A stretch of 64,000 nt of DNA from Brenneria populi (GTDB lineage Bacteria; Pseudomonadota; Gammaproteobacteria; Enterobacterales; Enterobacteriaceae): contig NZ_JAYWTM010000006.1 in NCBI RefSeq assembly GCF_036016195.1, positions 62,001 to 126,000 of the forward strand. The letters run 5' to 3'. Shown piece after piece: positions 18,615-26,448 of the stretch (position 1 is the first letter of the stretch; each line of letters starts with the position of its first letter). Below the pieces are notes generated by a model. It was not told where the DNA came from, ran no database searches, and saw only the letters and a program-made list of their open reading frames with translations. The position numbers and the translations under genes were made by a program.

Positions 18615-18984
18615 ATTGCGTCAACATTGCGCTGCGGCGTTTTTTTCGCCAGTGCGAATAGACAAAAAAATGAGCGATCGTCCGCGACGCTTTTCATGCA
18701 GAAAAGCGGCCTAGCGGTCGACGACGTCAATTTTTATACGGTCAACCTGTGTTTCACCACGCGGTTGGCCGTTTTTTTATGGCGGGCGTGCTGCTCCACC
18801 CTACGGGCCGTTGCCGCGCAACGTTGAAAAACCTCCCGGCGTTTTTTATGCTTGCCGACTTCTTTTCAAATTTATTGATGTTCTTTATCACGGATATCCG
18901 ACTGTTTCTCATGCGCAAAGGGCGTACAGTGATTGCCATAATGCGCCGTCGCACGACGCTGACCTCTTGATTAAGGATACCGCC
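18615..18984 (+). other. rnpB-ygiD spacer with partial copy of the rnpB 3' end
   Basis: 370 bp without a supported gene. At 18714-18733 the sequence AGCGGTCGAC-GACGTCAA echoes the rnpB tail (AACGGTCGAC...GCGTCAA, 18599-18625). In E. coli, too, repeats containing the rnpB end follow the gene. A terminator follows at 18738-18778; the ygiD promoter probably lies in the AT-rich stretch 18850-18930. Confidence 0.55.
18738..18778 (+). terminator. Intrinsic terminator downstream of rnpB
   Basis: A 10-bp stem, ACGGTCAACC/GGTTGGCCGT (one G-U pair), is followed by TTTTTTT. Confidence 0.8.
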
Positions 18985-19770
18985 ATGAACAACGCTTCCC
19001 GTATGCCCGCACTGTTCCTCGGTCACGGCAGCCCGATGAACGTGTTGGAGAACAACCCCTATACCCAGGCGTGGCAGGCGCTGGGAGAGACGTTGCCGCG
19101 TCCTAAGGCCATCGTCGCCGTTTCCGCGCACTGGTACACCCGCGGCACGGCGGTGACGGCCATGGAAAAACCCAGGACCATCCATGATTTTGGCGGATTC
19201 CCGCAGGCGTTGTTCGATACGCGGTATCCGGCGCCCGGTTCGCCTGAATTGGCCGAAAGAATTCAACATCTGCTGGCGCCGATCCCGGTGGCGGCGGATC
19301 GCGGCGAATGGGGGTTGGATCACGGCTCCTGGGGCGTGCTGATAAAGATGTATCCGCAGGCGGACATTCCCGTGGTGCAGCTCAGCGTAGATGGCACCCA
19401 GCCTGCGGCGTATCACTATCAGCTGGGGCGGAAACTGGCGGCGCTGCGCGATGAGGGGGTTATGATCGTCGCCAGCGGCAACGTGGTGCATAACCTGCGG
19501 ATGGTTAAGTGGGACGGCGATGCGGAGCCTTATCCGTGGGCGGCATCGTTCGATCGCTTTGTGCGCGACAATCTGACTTATCAGGGCAACGACCACCCAC
19601 TGATTAACTTTATGCAGCATGAAGGCGCCGCATTATCCAACCCGACTCCCGATCACTATTTCCCGCTGCTGTATGTGTTGGGAAGCTGGGACGGCAAAGA
19701 GCCCGTCACGATTCCGGTCGACGGCATCGAAATGGGCGCGCTGAGCATGTTGTCGGTGCAGGTAGGTTAG
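18985..19770 (+). CDS. ygiD: YgiD, extradiol dioxygenase-like (4,5-DOPA dioxygenase family)
   Basis: 262 residues, the E. coli length. Cytoplasmic class III (LigB-type) extradiol dioxygenase-family enzyme; E. coli YgiD cleaves DOPA in vitro and its natural substrate is unknown. The metal-binding histidines are visible in LGHGSPMN, SAHWYTRG, HDFGGFP, DHGSWGVL and GNVVHN. AAGGAT lies before the ATG at 18985; a longer frame running upstream into the rnpB spacer is not credible. It is convergent with ygiC. Confidence 0.93.
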   Translation: MNNASRMPALFLGHGSPMNVLENNPYTQAWQALGETLPRPKAIVAVSAHWYTRGTAVTAMEKPRTIHDFGGFPQALFDTRYPAPGSPELAERIQHLLAPIPVAADRGEWGLDHGSWGVLIKMYPQADIPVVQLSVDGTQPAAYHYQLGRKLAALRDEGVMIVASGNVVHNLRMVKWDGDAEPYPWAASFDRFVRDNLTYQGNDHPLINFMQHEGAALSNPTPDHYFPLLYVLGSWDGKEPVTIPVDGIEMGALSMLSVQVG

Positions 19771-19801
19771 TTCGCCGCCGTCAGAGCCGGAGCGGGAATA
19801 A

Positions 19802-19829
19802 GCAAGACGCGGCGAAAACCGCGCCTTGC
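19802..19829. terminator. Hairpin between convergent ygiD and ygiC
   Basis: GCAAGACGCGG/CCGCGCCTTGC, an 11-bp stem with one mismatch and loop CGAAAA. No U-run follows on either strand, so its role as a terminator is tentative. Confidence 0.4.
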
Positions 19830-19847
19830 GGCCGTTGATGTTCAGGC

Positions 19848-21008
19848 CTAGTCCAAAATAATGTGCGGATAGAAACGCGACAGGTCCTGGGTAATCAGCT
19901 CTCGATCCTCGCGCATCCCGATGCCGCAAGGCAGATCGTTCACCAGCCAACTGCCGATCAGCGTATAGCTGTCGCCAAATTTGGGCAAAGGATGATACTG
20001 CTGGATAATCTTGCCTTCTTCGCCATACGGTCCGTCCACGGCGGCGATCTCCCGGCCGTTTTCCACTATTTGAATATTGGCGCCTTCGCGTGAAAACAGC
20101 GGCTTGACGACGTAATTCTCCAGCGCGGGATGCTCATCTTCCGCAAAGTAAGCGGGCAGCAGATTCGGGTGGTTCGGGAACATCTCCCACAGCATGGGCA
20201 GCAGGGCTTTATTGGAAATAATGCTCTTCCAGGCGGGTTCCAGCCAGCGTACGCCCGCGTCTTCAAGCTTGGTGGAGAACATCTCTTTTAGCATGAATTC
20301 CCACGGGTAGAGTTTGAACAGGTTGCCGATAACCTGGTTTTCCAGATCGGTAAACTGGCCTTTTTCGCCGAGGCCGATCTCATCGATATAGAGGAATTCG
20401 CTCGGCAAACCCGCTTCCAACGCGCAATCCTGCAGATATTGCACCGTGCCGCGATCTTCTGCGGTGTCTTTGCAGCAGGTGAAATGCAGCAGGCTAAAAC
20501 CATGATTCAGTTTGAGATCTTCAAACCGTTCGATCAGTTTTTCCTGAATGCTGTTGTACTGATCGGCGGTTTGCGGCAGTTGTCCGGCCTTGATTTGATC
20601 TTCCAGCCACAGCCATTGGAAAAACGCCGCCTCGTAAAGGGATGTCGGCGTATCGGCGTTGTTTTCCAGCAGCTTGGCCGGCGTCTTGCCGTCATAGGCC
20701 AGATCGAGGCGCGAATAGAGCGACGGCTGACGGGTGCGCCATGAATGACGGACGAACTCCCAGGTGTGTTTGGGAATGCGGAATTTGGTCAGCAGCGGCT
20801 CGCTCTCAACGACTTTCTCCACCACCTGCAGGCACATCTGGTGCAGTTTCGCGGTGGTCTCTTCCAGCTCTTCGATTTGCGCCAGCGTGAACTGATAGTA
20901 AGCCTCTTCACACCAGTAGCGTTCTCCGTACATGGTGTGAAACTGGAATCCGAACTCCGTGGCCTTTTCGCGCCAGTCCGGGCGTTCTTTTATTTCAATC
21001 CGCTTCAT
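19848..21008 (-). CDS. ygiC: YgiC, glutathionylspermidine-synthase-like ATP-grasp ligase
   Basis: 386 residues, the family's usual length. ATP-grasp domain related to the C-terminal synthetase half of Gsp; E. coli YgiC has no proven product. Visible segments: PSLYSRLDLAYDG, LENNADTPTSLYEAAFFQW (substrate/metal loop), YVVKPLFSREGANI and YGEEGKIIQQYHPLP. It follows ygiB after 11 bp in the same direction, as in E. coli. The amidase half of true Gsp is absent, so a peptide- or spermidine-ligase role is inference. Confidence 0.92.
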   Translation of the reverse strand: MKRIEIKERPDWREKATEFGFQFHTMYGERYWCEEAYYQFTLAQIEELEETTAKLHQMCLQVVEKVVESEPLLTKFRIPKHTWEFVRHSWRTRQPSLYSRLDLAYDGKTPAKLLENNADTPTSLYEAAFFQWLWLEDQIKAGQLPQTADQYNSIQEKLIERFEDLKLNHGFSLLHFTCCKDTAEDRGTVQYLQDCALEAGLPSEFLYIDEIGLGEKGQFTDLENQVIGNLFKLYPWEFMLKEMFSTKLEDAGVRWLEPAWKSIISNKALLPMLWEMFPNHPNLLPAYFAEDEHPALENYVVKPLFSREGANIQIVENGREIAAVDGPYGEEGKIIQQYHPLPKFGDSYTLIGSWLVNDLPCGIGMREDRELITQDLSRFYPHIILD

Positions 21009-21019
21009 GAGATCTGTCC

Positions 21020-21685
21020 TCAGCCCCCCATGCTGCGGGAGGTGCTGGAGCCGGCGCTGCTGCGCTGCATGGTGGCCTGTTTGGCTACCGTCTCGCCGAA
21101 TCCGCCGCGGGTGATGGTGGTGGTGGTGGCGGGCTTCGGCGCCAGCGCCGTTTTCGGTACGTTGATTGTGCGGCCGGTGGTTGCGTTGCCGTAGTTCTTA
21201 CCGGAGGCGTCGACAAATTGGCCGTTGGCCGGGCTGGTCGGGGATTTTGAGGTGAACAGCGGCTGTTGCGCGTAACCGGCGCCGCCGCCCATCATTCTGC
21301 CCATCATATAACCAGCCATCAGCGGCATCCAGAAGCTGCCGCTCTGCTGGGGTTCGGCGGCGGTGCCTGCCTGAGCGGGCGCGGGCGCTTGGGTGCACTG
21401 GGCTTCGCCGAATTCGGCCACGCAGTCTTCGCGGGTGGCGTATTTGGGCGCGGTTTTTTCCGCTTCTTTCAGCGCGTTATTGTAAGCCGTCGTACATTGT
21501 TCGCCCATGGATGGATTGGCGCGCGAACAGTCGTCGGCATTCTGATAGAGCGAAACCGTTTCATCGGCCTGCTCGCAGCCGGCCAGCGCGAATACCGAGC
21601 CGACCGCCAGTGCGATGGGCGCCAACCGGTACATCCGCCATCCCTTCCGGAACGTTTCCTGATTGATATTTTTGGTACGTTTCAT
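21020..21685 (-). CDS. ygiB: YgiB, DUF1190 lipoprotein
   Basis: 221 residues from the ATG at 21685 (MKRTKNINQ), which matches the E. coli start; a frame starting 33 bp earlier lacks homology. The signal segment ends in FALAGC with Cys37 as lipobox cysteine. After the conserved NADDCSRANP and TREDCVAEFGEAQCTQAP comes a glycine-rich membrane-like patch (MPLMAGYMMGRMMGGGAGY) and a Thr-rich tail. Function unknown. Four Cys in CX-type pairs after the lipobox could form disulfides in the periplasm. Confidence 0.9.
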   Translation of the reverse strand: MKRTKNINQETFRKGWRMYRLAPIALAVGSVFALAGCEQADETVSLYQNADDCSRANPSMGEQCTTAYNNALKEAEKTAPKYATREDCVAEFGEAQCTQAPAPAQAGTAAEPQQSGSFWMPLMAGYMMGRMMGGGAGYAQQPLFTSKSPTSPANGQFVDASGKNYGNATTGRTINVPKTALAPKPATTTTITRGGFGETVAKQATMQRSSAGSSTSRSMGG

Positions 21686-21872
21686 CGTGTTATCCCAGAG
21701 AAAAGGCATCAAGCCCAATGATTAACAATCGCGATTAAGAATAGGGGAAGGCTGCCTGAATTTAAAGCGTCAAGGGCGGTAACTCAGCGACTCTTTACGT
21801 TGCTATACATTCGGTTGTGCGGCGCTTCGCTTTATTGACGCGGCGGGTATAAAAAGTCGGCAAGGTTTTTCA

Positions 21873-21934
21873 ACGCCGTCTGTGGTGACGACGGCGTCCG
21901 CCGCGGCAACAGGGGGAACGGCGGGTTCCCCCTG
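21873..21934 (-). terminator. Two hairpins downstream of tolC
   Basis: A 10-bp GC-rich stem around AGGGGGAAC/GTTCCCCCT (21910-21934) lies 18 bp after the tolC stop, followed by ACGCCGTC/GACGGCGT (21873-21897). A clear U-tract is missing, so one or both may be mRNA-stabilising structures instead. Confidence 0.45.
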
Positions 21935-21952
21935 GTTCGAGACGAACAGCGG

Positions 21953-23356
21953 TTAGCGACGCGACGCGGCCGACGTCGTATGCGCCAGCGGCGCGCCGGC
22001 GGCGTTGTCCGCGACGGACGGCGTAGTCGACACCGACTGGCCTAATGCGGCGTTCAGCGCCTGCAGGTCGTTTTCATTCAGCGTGCCCAGCGCGGATTTA
22101 ATGTTCAACTGGTTAATCAGATAGTCGTAACGGGCGCTGGAAAGCTGCTGTTTGGCGTTATAGAGCGTCGTTGTGGCATCCAGCACGTCGACGATGGTTC
22201 GCGTGCCGACCTGATAGCCCGCTTCCATCGCATCCAGAGAGCTCTGCGCGGAAACTTCCGCCTGTTTATAGGCGTTGATGCTGCTGATGGACGCGGAAAT
22301 ATTATTGAACGAAGAGCGTACGGTTTGAACGACGGTACGATGGGCGCTTTCCAGCAATTCGCTGGCGCTGACGAAACTGTGCTGGGCCTGCTTCACCTGC
22401 GAGCTGGTCGCGCCGCCGCTGTACAACGGCAGGTTAAAGCTGACGCCGACCTTATTTTGGCCTATGTTGCTGTCGTCATATGTACTACCCCGGGCATTGG
22501 AGCCGGAATAGCTGGTATCGCTGACGCTGCTGGAGGCGGTCAGGTCCAGCGTCGGCATGTGTCCGGTCTGGGCATAGCGAATTTGTTCGCGCGCCAGATC
22601 CTGGCTCAGACGGGCGGACAATAAGCTGAGGTTGCGATTTTCGGCTTCTTTCAATAGTTCGTTGATAACCGCGGGTTTCTGGGTCGAAAAACGCTTGATG
22701 TCCAATCCCGCCAACTGCGGGTAGAAATTGCCGCTGACCTGACGCAGCGCTTCCAGGTTGTTGTCCAGCGTATTGCGGGCCAGCACTTCGCTGGCGAGCA
22801 CGCTATCGTATTCGGCGCGAGCGTTCTGCACGTCGGTAATCGCCACCAGCCCGACATTAAAACGTTGGGTCGTTTGATCCAACTGGCGGTAAATAGCCTG
22901 TTTCTGCGCGGTGATGTAGGAGAGGGAGTCAATGGCGCGCAGTACGTTGAAATACGCGGTCGCCGTATTCAAAATAAGGGTTTGCTGGGCGGTCTGGAAG
23001 GTGACGTCTTCAATACCGGCCTGTTTTTCCTGTAAGGTCAGCGCGCGCCATTTAGACATATCGAACAGCGTCTGGGTCAGCTGTAACGATGCGCTTTTGA
23101 CATCATTGTTAATGCCGTTGCTGTCTCGAAAACCGTCGGTATAGGTATAATCCGCGCCTAAGCCTAATTGCGGCAGCAGGGGGCTGCGTGCTTCATTGAT
23201 TTTTTCAAAAGCGGCGTCGCGAGTGGCCGCTGAGCTGCGCAGATCCGGATTGGTATTTTTAGCTTGTTGGTATACCTGTAACAGGTTTTCCGCCTGACCC
23301 ATTAAACTAAAGCCGGCCAGGCTCAGACCGATAAGAAGAGGGAGCAATTTCTTCAT
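21953..23356 (-). CDS. tolC: TolC, outer-membrane efflux channel
   Basis: 467 residues. Trimeric beta-barrel/alpha-barrel tunnel serving AcrAB-type drug pumps and type I secretion. A 22-residue signal peptide ends at GQA, and the mature protein starts ENLLQVYQQAKN. The internal duplication of outer-membrane efflux repeats is visible, with LPLYSGGATSSQVKQAQ and AMEAGYQVGTRTIVDVLDATTTLYNAKQ in the second half. The C-terminal tail is rich in Ala/Ser/Thr. It is divergent from nudF, as in E. coli. Confidence 0.97.
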   Translation of the reverse strand: MKKLLPLLIGLSLAGFSLMGQAENLLQVYQQAKNTNPDLRSSAATRDAAFEKINEARSPLLPQLGLGADYTYTDGFRDSNGINNDVKSASLQLTQTLFDMSKWRALTLQEKQAGIEDVTFQTAQQTLILNTATAYFNVLRAIDSLSYITAQKQAIYRQLDQTTQRFNVGLVAITDVQNARAEYDSVLASEVLARNTLDNNLEALRQVSGNFYPQLAGLDIKRFSTQKPAVINELLKEAENRNLSLLSARLSQDLAREQIRYAQTGHMPTLDLTASSSVSDTSYSGSNARGSTYDDSNIGQNKVGVSFNLPLYSGGATSSQVKQAQHSFVSASELLESAHRTVVQTVRSSFNNISASISSINAYKQAEVSAQSSLDAMEAGYQVGTRTIVDVLDATTTLYNAKQQLSSARYDYLINQLNIKSALGTLNENDLQALNAALGQSVSTTPSVADNAAGAPLAHTTSAASRR

Positions 23357-23696
23357 TTGCGTTCCTTGTTATACAGCAATGTCGCTATGATAGCGCTGTC
23401 TAGAGACGAATAGTTTTCGATTCTATCAGAATCCGCCAATAGGATGAGGTAACTGAATGTGCCATATTCCGGGAATCTGCCCGATTAGGCAGCCCCTGCG
23501 CCATTCGGGCTCGGCGTTGCGGCGTCTTCATATATACCGCCTGCGCTCGCCGTATTAACACGGTCTGAGCCAAACGTGCCTGTTGAGACAGATTCCGAGA
23601 TTATATAAATCTACCACAAACAACCGCGAGTATGATGACAGGGCGTTCCCTTCTACAATGGTCGGTTCCATTGATACCCGTTACAGGAGTTTAATC
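23357..23696. promoter_or_regulatory. tolC-nudF divergent promoter region
   Basis: 340 bp between divergent starts. On the minus strand, TGATAGAAT (about 23424-23432) is an extended -10-like element for tolC. On the plus strand, TTGAGA (23582-23587) and TATAAA, 15 bp apart, could serve nudF. Neither is certain, and I could not identify a mar/sox/rob box confidently. Confidence 0.4.
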
Positions 23697-24329
23697 ATGG
23701 TGTCTTCAGTACCCAGTCCGGTTACCTTTAATAAAGATGATGTAGAAATTATTGCACGTGAAGAATTATATAAAGGTTTTTTTTCACTGGTGCGCTATCG
23801 TTTCCGTCATCGTCTATTTAATGGTGAAATGAGCGATGAGGTCAGCCGCGAAATATTCGAGCGCGGGCATGCGGTCGTTCTGTTGCCCTATGATCCGGTG
23901 CGCGACGAAGTGGTGCTGGTTGAGCAGATTCGTATCGCGGCGTACGACAGCAGTATTTCTCCCTGGCTGCTGGAGCTGGTGGCGGGCATGATTGAAGCGG
24001 GCGAAAGTCTGGAGGATGTCGCCCGCCGGGAAGCGCAGGAAGAGGCGGGGCTGATCGTCGGCCGCTGTCAGCCGATCGTCAACTATCTTGCCAGCCCGGG
24101 TGGCACCAGCGAGCGTCTGGCTGTTATGGTAGGGGAAGTGGATACCCGGACCGCGAAGGGCATTCATGGCCTGGCGGAAGAGAATGAGGATATCCGGGTG
24201 CATGTGGTCAGCCGCGAACAGAGCTACCAATGGGTTGAGGAAGGGATTATCGATAACGCGGCGTCTGTCATTGCCTTGCAATGGTTGGCGTTGCACCATG
24301 AAAAATTGAGAAGCGCGTGGGTGGATTGA
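23697..24329 (+). CDS. nudF: ADP-ribose pyrophosphatase (Nudix)
   Basis: 210 residues; hydrolyses ADP-ribose to AMP and ribose-5-phosphate in the cytoplasm. The Nudix box is complete: G-MIEAG-E-SLEDVAR-RE-AQ-EE-AG (about residues 97-119). The start at 23697 has CAGGAG 7 nt upstream and matches E. coli NudF; an upstream in-frame extension reads non-homologous sequence. Followed after 4 bp by yqiB, it opens the nudF-yqiB-cpdA-yqiA-parE run. Confidence 0.96.
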   Translation: MVSSVPSPVTFNKDDVEIIAREELYKGFFSLVRYRFRHRLFNGEMSDEVSREIFERGHAVVLLPYDPVRDEVVLVEQIRIAAYDSSISPWLLELVAGMIEAGESLEDVARREAQEEAGLIVGRCQPIVNYLASPGGTSERLAVMVGEVDTRTAKGIHGLAEENEDIRVHVVSREQSYQWVEEGIIDNAASVIALQWLALHHEKLRSAWVD

Positions 24330-24333
24330 ATTT

Positions 24334-24765
24334 ATGAAGCGTTATACCCCGGATTTCCCGGCAATGATGAGACTATGCGAAACCAACTTCATGCAGTTAC
24401 GGCGTTTGCTGCCCCGTAACGACGAAGTCGGCGAAACCGCGGTTTATCACGTTCATAACGCCGTCTACCGCTTAACTATTCTTGAATCAACTCGTTACAC
24501 TTCTTTGGTCAATATTCAGCAGACCGCCCCCGCGGTGAGCTACTGGAGTCTGCCAATGATGACCGTCAGGTTGTATCATGACGCATTGGTTGCGGAAGTG
24601 TGTGCGAGCCAGCAGATCTTCCGTTTCAAGGCACGTTATGATTATCCGAATAATAAGCTGCACCAACGTGACGAAAAGCACCAAATTAATCAGTTTCTTG
24701 CTGATTGGCTAAAATATTGTTTGGCGTATGGTTCGATGTCGATCCCAGTTTTTGATACCCAATAG
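24334..24765 (+). CDS. yqiB: YqiB, DUF1249 protein
   Basis: 143 residues, DUF1249, function unknown. Conserved segments MRLCETNFMQLRRLLP, YTSLVNIQQ and KARYDYPNNKLHQRDEKHQINQFLADWL identify it. The last codons, GAT-ACC-CAA-TAG, are part of the dispersed repeat that begins at 24755, so the C-terminal end and stop codon come from the repeat, and the protein is slightly longer than the 140-residue E. coli homologue. Confidence 0.93.
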   Translation: MKRYTPDFPAMMRLCETNFMQLRRLLPRNDEVGETAVYHVHNAVYRLTILESTRYTSLVNIQQTAPAVSYWSLPMMTVRLYHDALVAEVCASQQIFRFKARYDYPNNKLHQRDEKHQINQFLADWLKYCLAYGSMSIPVFDTQ

Positions 24766-24880
24766 GCTTCAAGGTGCGGCCAGCCAACGCGCCTGCGGCT
24801 TAGAAGATGACGGGTTATATACCCAATAGATTTCGAGGCGCGGGAAGTCAACGCGCCTGCGACTTGAAAGATGACGGGTA
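24755..24880. repeat. Tandem pair of a dispersed ~61-bp intergenic repeat
   Basis: Two direct copies (24755-24815 and 24819-24880) each start ATACCCAATAG and end AGATGACGGGT, sharing CAACGCGCCTGCG in the middle. Related copies occur at 47115-47172 and, as a half element, at 38957-38982. This fits a non-autonomous repeat family common in enterobacterial spacers. Confidence 0.8.
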
Positions 24881-24913
24881 CAGACAGATTTAAGTAACCA
24901 AGGACACCATCAT

Positions 24914-25741
24914 TTGGAAAGCCTGTTGACACTTCCTGTGGCGAGTGGGGCCAGAATCAGGATTTTACAAATAACAGATACCCACCTTTTTGCCGGTGAA
25001 CATGAAACACTGCTTGGCGTTAACACATACAGCAGTTATCGCGCCGTGCTGGATGCGATACAGGCGCAGCAATATGCGTTCGATTTGATCGTCGCGACAG
25101 GCGATTTGGCTCAGGATCATTCGCTGGAAGCCTATCGCCACTTCTCCAGCGGGATCCGGCAGCTGTCCGCCCCCTGCGTGTGGCTGCCGGGCAATCATGA
25201 TTTTCAGCCGGCGATGTTCGACGCGCTGGCCGAAGCGGGGATTGCGCCGTCCAAACATGTGCTGCTGGGCGATAAATGGCAGGCTATCCTGCTGGACAGC
25301 CAGGTGTTCGGCGTGCCGCACGGCGAGCTGAGCGATTATCAACTCGAATGGCTCGAGCGTAGCCTGCAAAGCCAGCCGGATCGCTCCACCCTGCTACTGC
25401 TGCACCATCATCCCCATCCTTCAGGCTGTACCTGGCTCGATCAACACAGCCTGCGCAACGCGCATAATCTGGCCTCGGTGCTGGCCCGCTATCCCCAGGT
25501 GAATACCGTTTTGTGCGGGCATATCCATCAGGAGCTCGATCTCGACTGGCACGGTAAACGCCTGCTGGCCACGCCGTCCACCTGCGTTCAGTTTAAGCCG
25601 CACTGCACCAATTTCGCCATCGACAATATCGCGCCCGGCTGGCGTTATCTGGATCTGCTGCCGGACGGTACGCTGGAAACCGAGGTGTTTCGCCTGGCGG
25701 GCAGTGAATTTTTGCCCGATATGGACGCGGACGGTTACTGA
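24914..25741 (+). CDS. cpdA: 3',5'-cyclic-AMP phosphodiesterase
   Basis: 275 residues, equal to E. coli CpdA. It hydrolyses cAMP to AMP and so dampens CRP signalling. Metallophosphoesterase motifs: DTHL (about 22-25), GDLAQD, GNHD, LLHHHPHPSGC and GHIHQE. The start is TTG (24914), as in E. coli, after AAGGACA; MESLLTLP follows. The spacer to yqiB is filled by the repeat pair. Its last base starts the yqiA ATG (TGATG overlap). Confidence 0.96.
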   Translation: MESLLTLPVASGARIRILQITDTHLFAGEHETLLGVNTYSSYRAVLDAIQAQQYAFDLIVATGDLAQDHSLEAYRHFSSGIRQLSAPCVWLPGNHDFQPAMFDALAEAGIAPSKHVLLGDKWQAILLDSQVFGVPHGELSDYQLEWLERSLQSQPDRSTLLLLHHHPHPSGCTWLDQHSLRNAHNLASVLARYPQVNTVLCGHIHQELDLDWHGKRLLATPSTCVQFKPHCTNFAIDNIAPGWRYLDLLPDGTLETEVFRLAGSEFLPDMDADGY

Positions 25742-26322
25742 TGCCGGCGTTACTCTATCTGCACGGTTTCAACAGCACGCCCAATTCAGTCAAGGCGACG
25801 GCGCTGAAGGCATGGCTGGCGCGTCATCATCCTGATATTGAGATGCTGGTGCCGCAGCTTCCGCCCTATCCGGCGGACGCGGCCGAGCTGATGGAATCGC
25901 TGGTGATGGCGCGGGCCGGTAGTCCGCTGGGCATTGTTGGCTCTTCTCTCGGTGGTTATTATGCCACCTGGCTATCCCAATGTTTCCGCATACCCGCCGT
26001 GGTGGTGAATCCGGCGGTGAAGCCGTTTGAGCTGCTGCTCGACTACCTGGGCGAATATCAGAACCCCTACACCCATGAGCAATATGTGCTAGAGTCACGG
26101 CACGTTTGCGATCTGAAAGTCATGCAGGTTGAACCGCTGGAGTCGCCTGATTTGCTGTGGCTGCTGCTGCAGACCGGGGATGAGGTTCTGGATTACCGGC
26201 AGGCGGTGGCGTATTACCGCAACTGCCGCCAAACGGTGGAATCGGGAGGCAATCATGCCTTTGTCGGATTTGAGCACTTTTTTGCACCCATAGTGAATTT
26301 TTTGGGGCTGGCGACGGACTGA
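25741..26322 (+). CDS. yqiA: YqiA, alpha/beta-hydrolase esterase
   Basis: 193 residues. UPF0227 alpha/beta hydrolase reported in E. coli to hydrolyse short acyl esters and acyl-CoAs. The nucleophile elbow GSSLGGYYA (Ser near 67) and C-terminal His in GGNHAFVG are visible; the N-terminal YLHGFNSTPNSVKA forms the oxyanion region. It is translationally coupled to cpdA and lies 126 bp before parE. Confidence 0.94.
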   Translation: MPALLYLHGFNSTPNSVKATALKAWLARHHPDIEMLVPQLPPYPADAAELMESLVMARAGSPLGIVGSSLGGYYATWLSQCFRIPAVVVNPAVKPFELLLDYLGEYQNPYTHEQYVLESRHVCDLKVMQVEPLESPDLLWLLLQTGDEVLDYRQAVAYYRNCRQTVESGGNHAFVGFEHFFAPIVNFLGLATD

Positions 26323-26448
26323 ACATCAGGGGGCGGCAGCGATAATAGCGACAGCGTAACCATGAAGGCTGCCGGCCCTCCGTTTGCGCGTAGCGCCCAT
26401 CGGTATCGTTCACCACTTTTCATTTAAAACAACGAATTAAATCAAACC

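Noticed and set aside
24755..24880. Tandem repeats considered as a CRISPR remnant
   Set aside because: Units of about 61 bp abut with only 3 bp between, no spacers, no cas genes, and dispersed single copies exist elsewhere.
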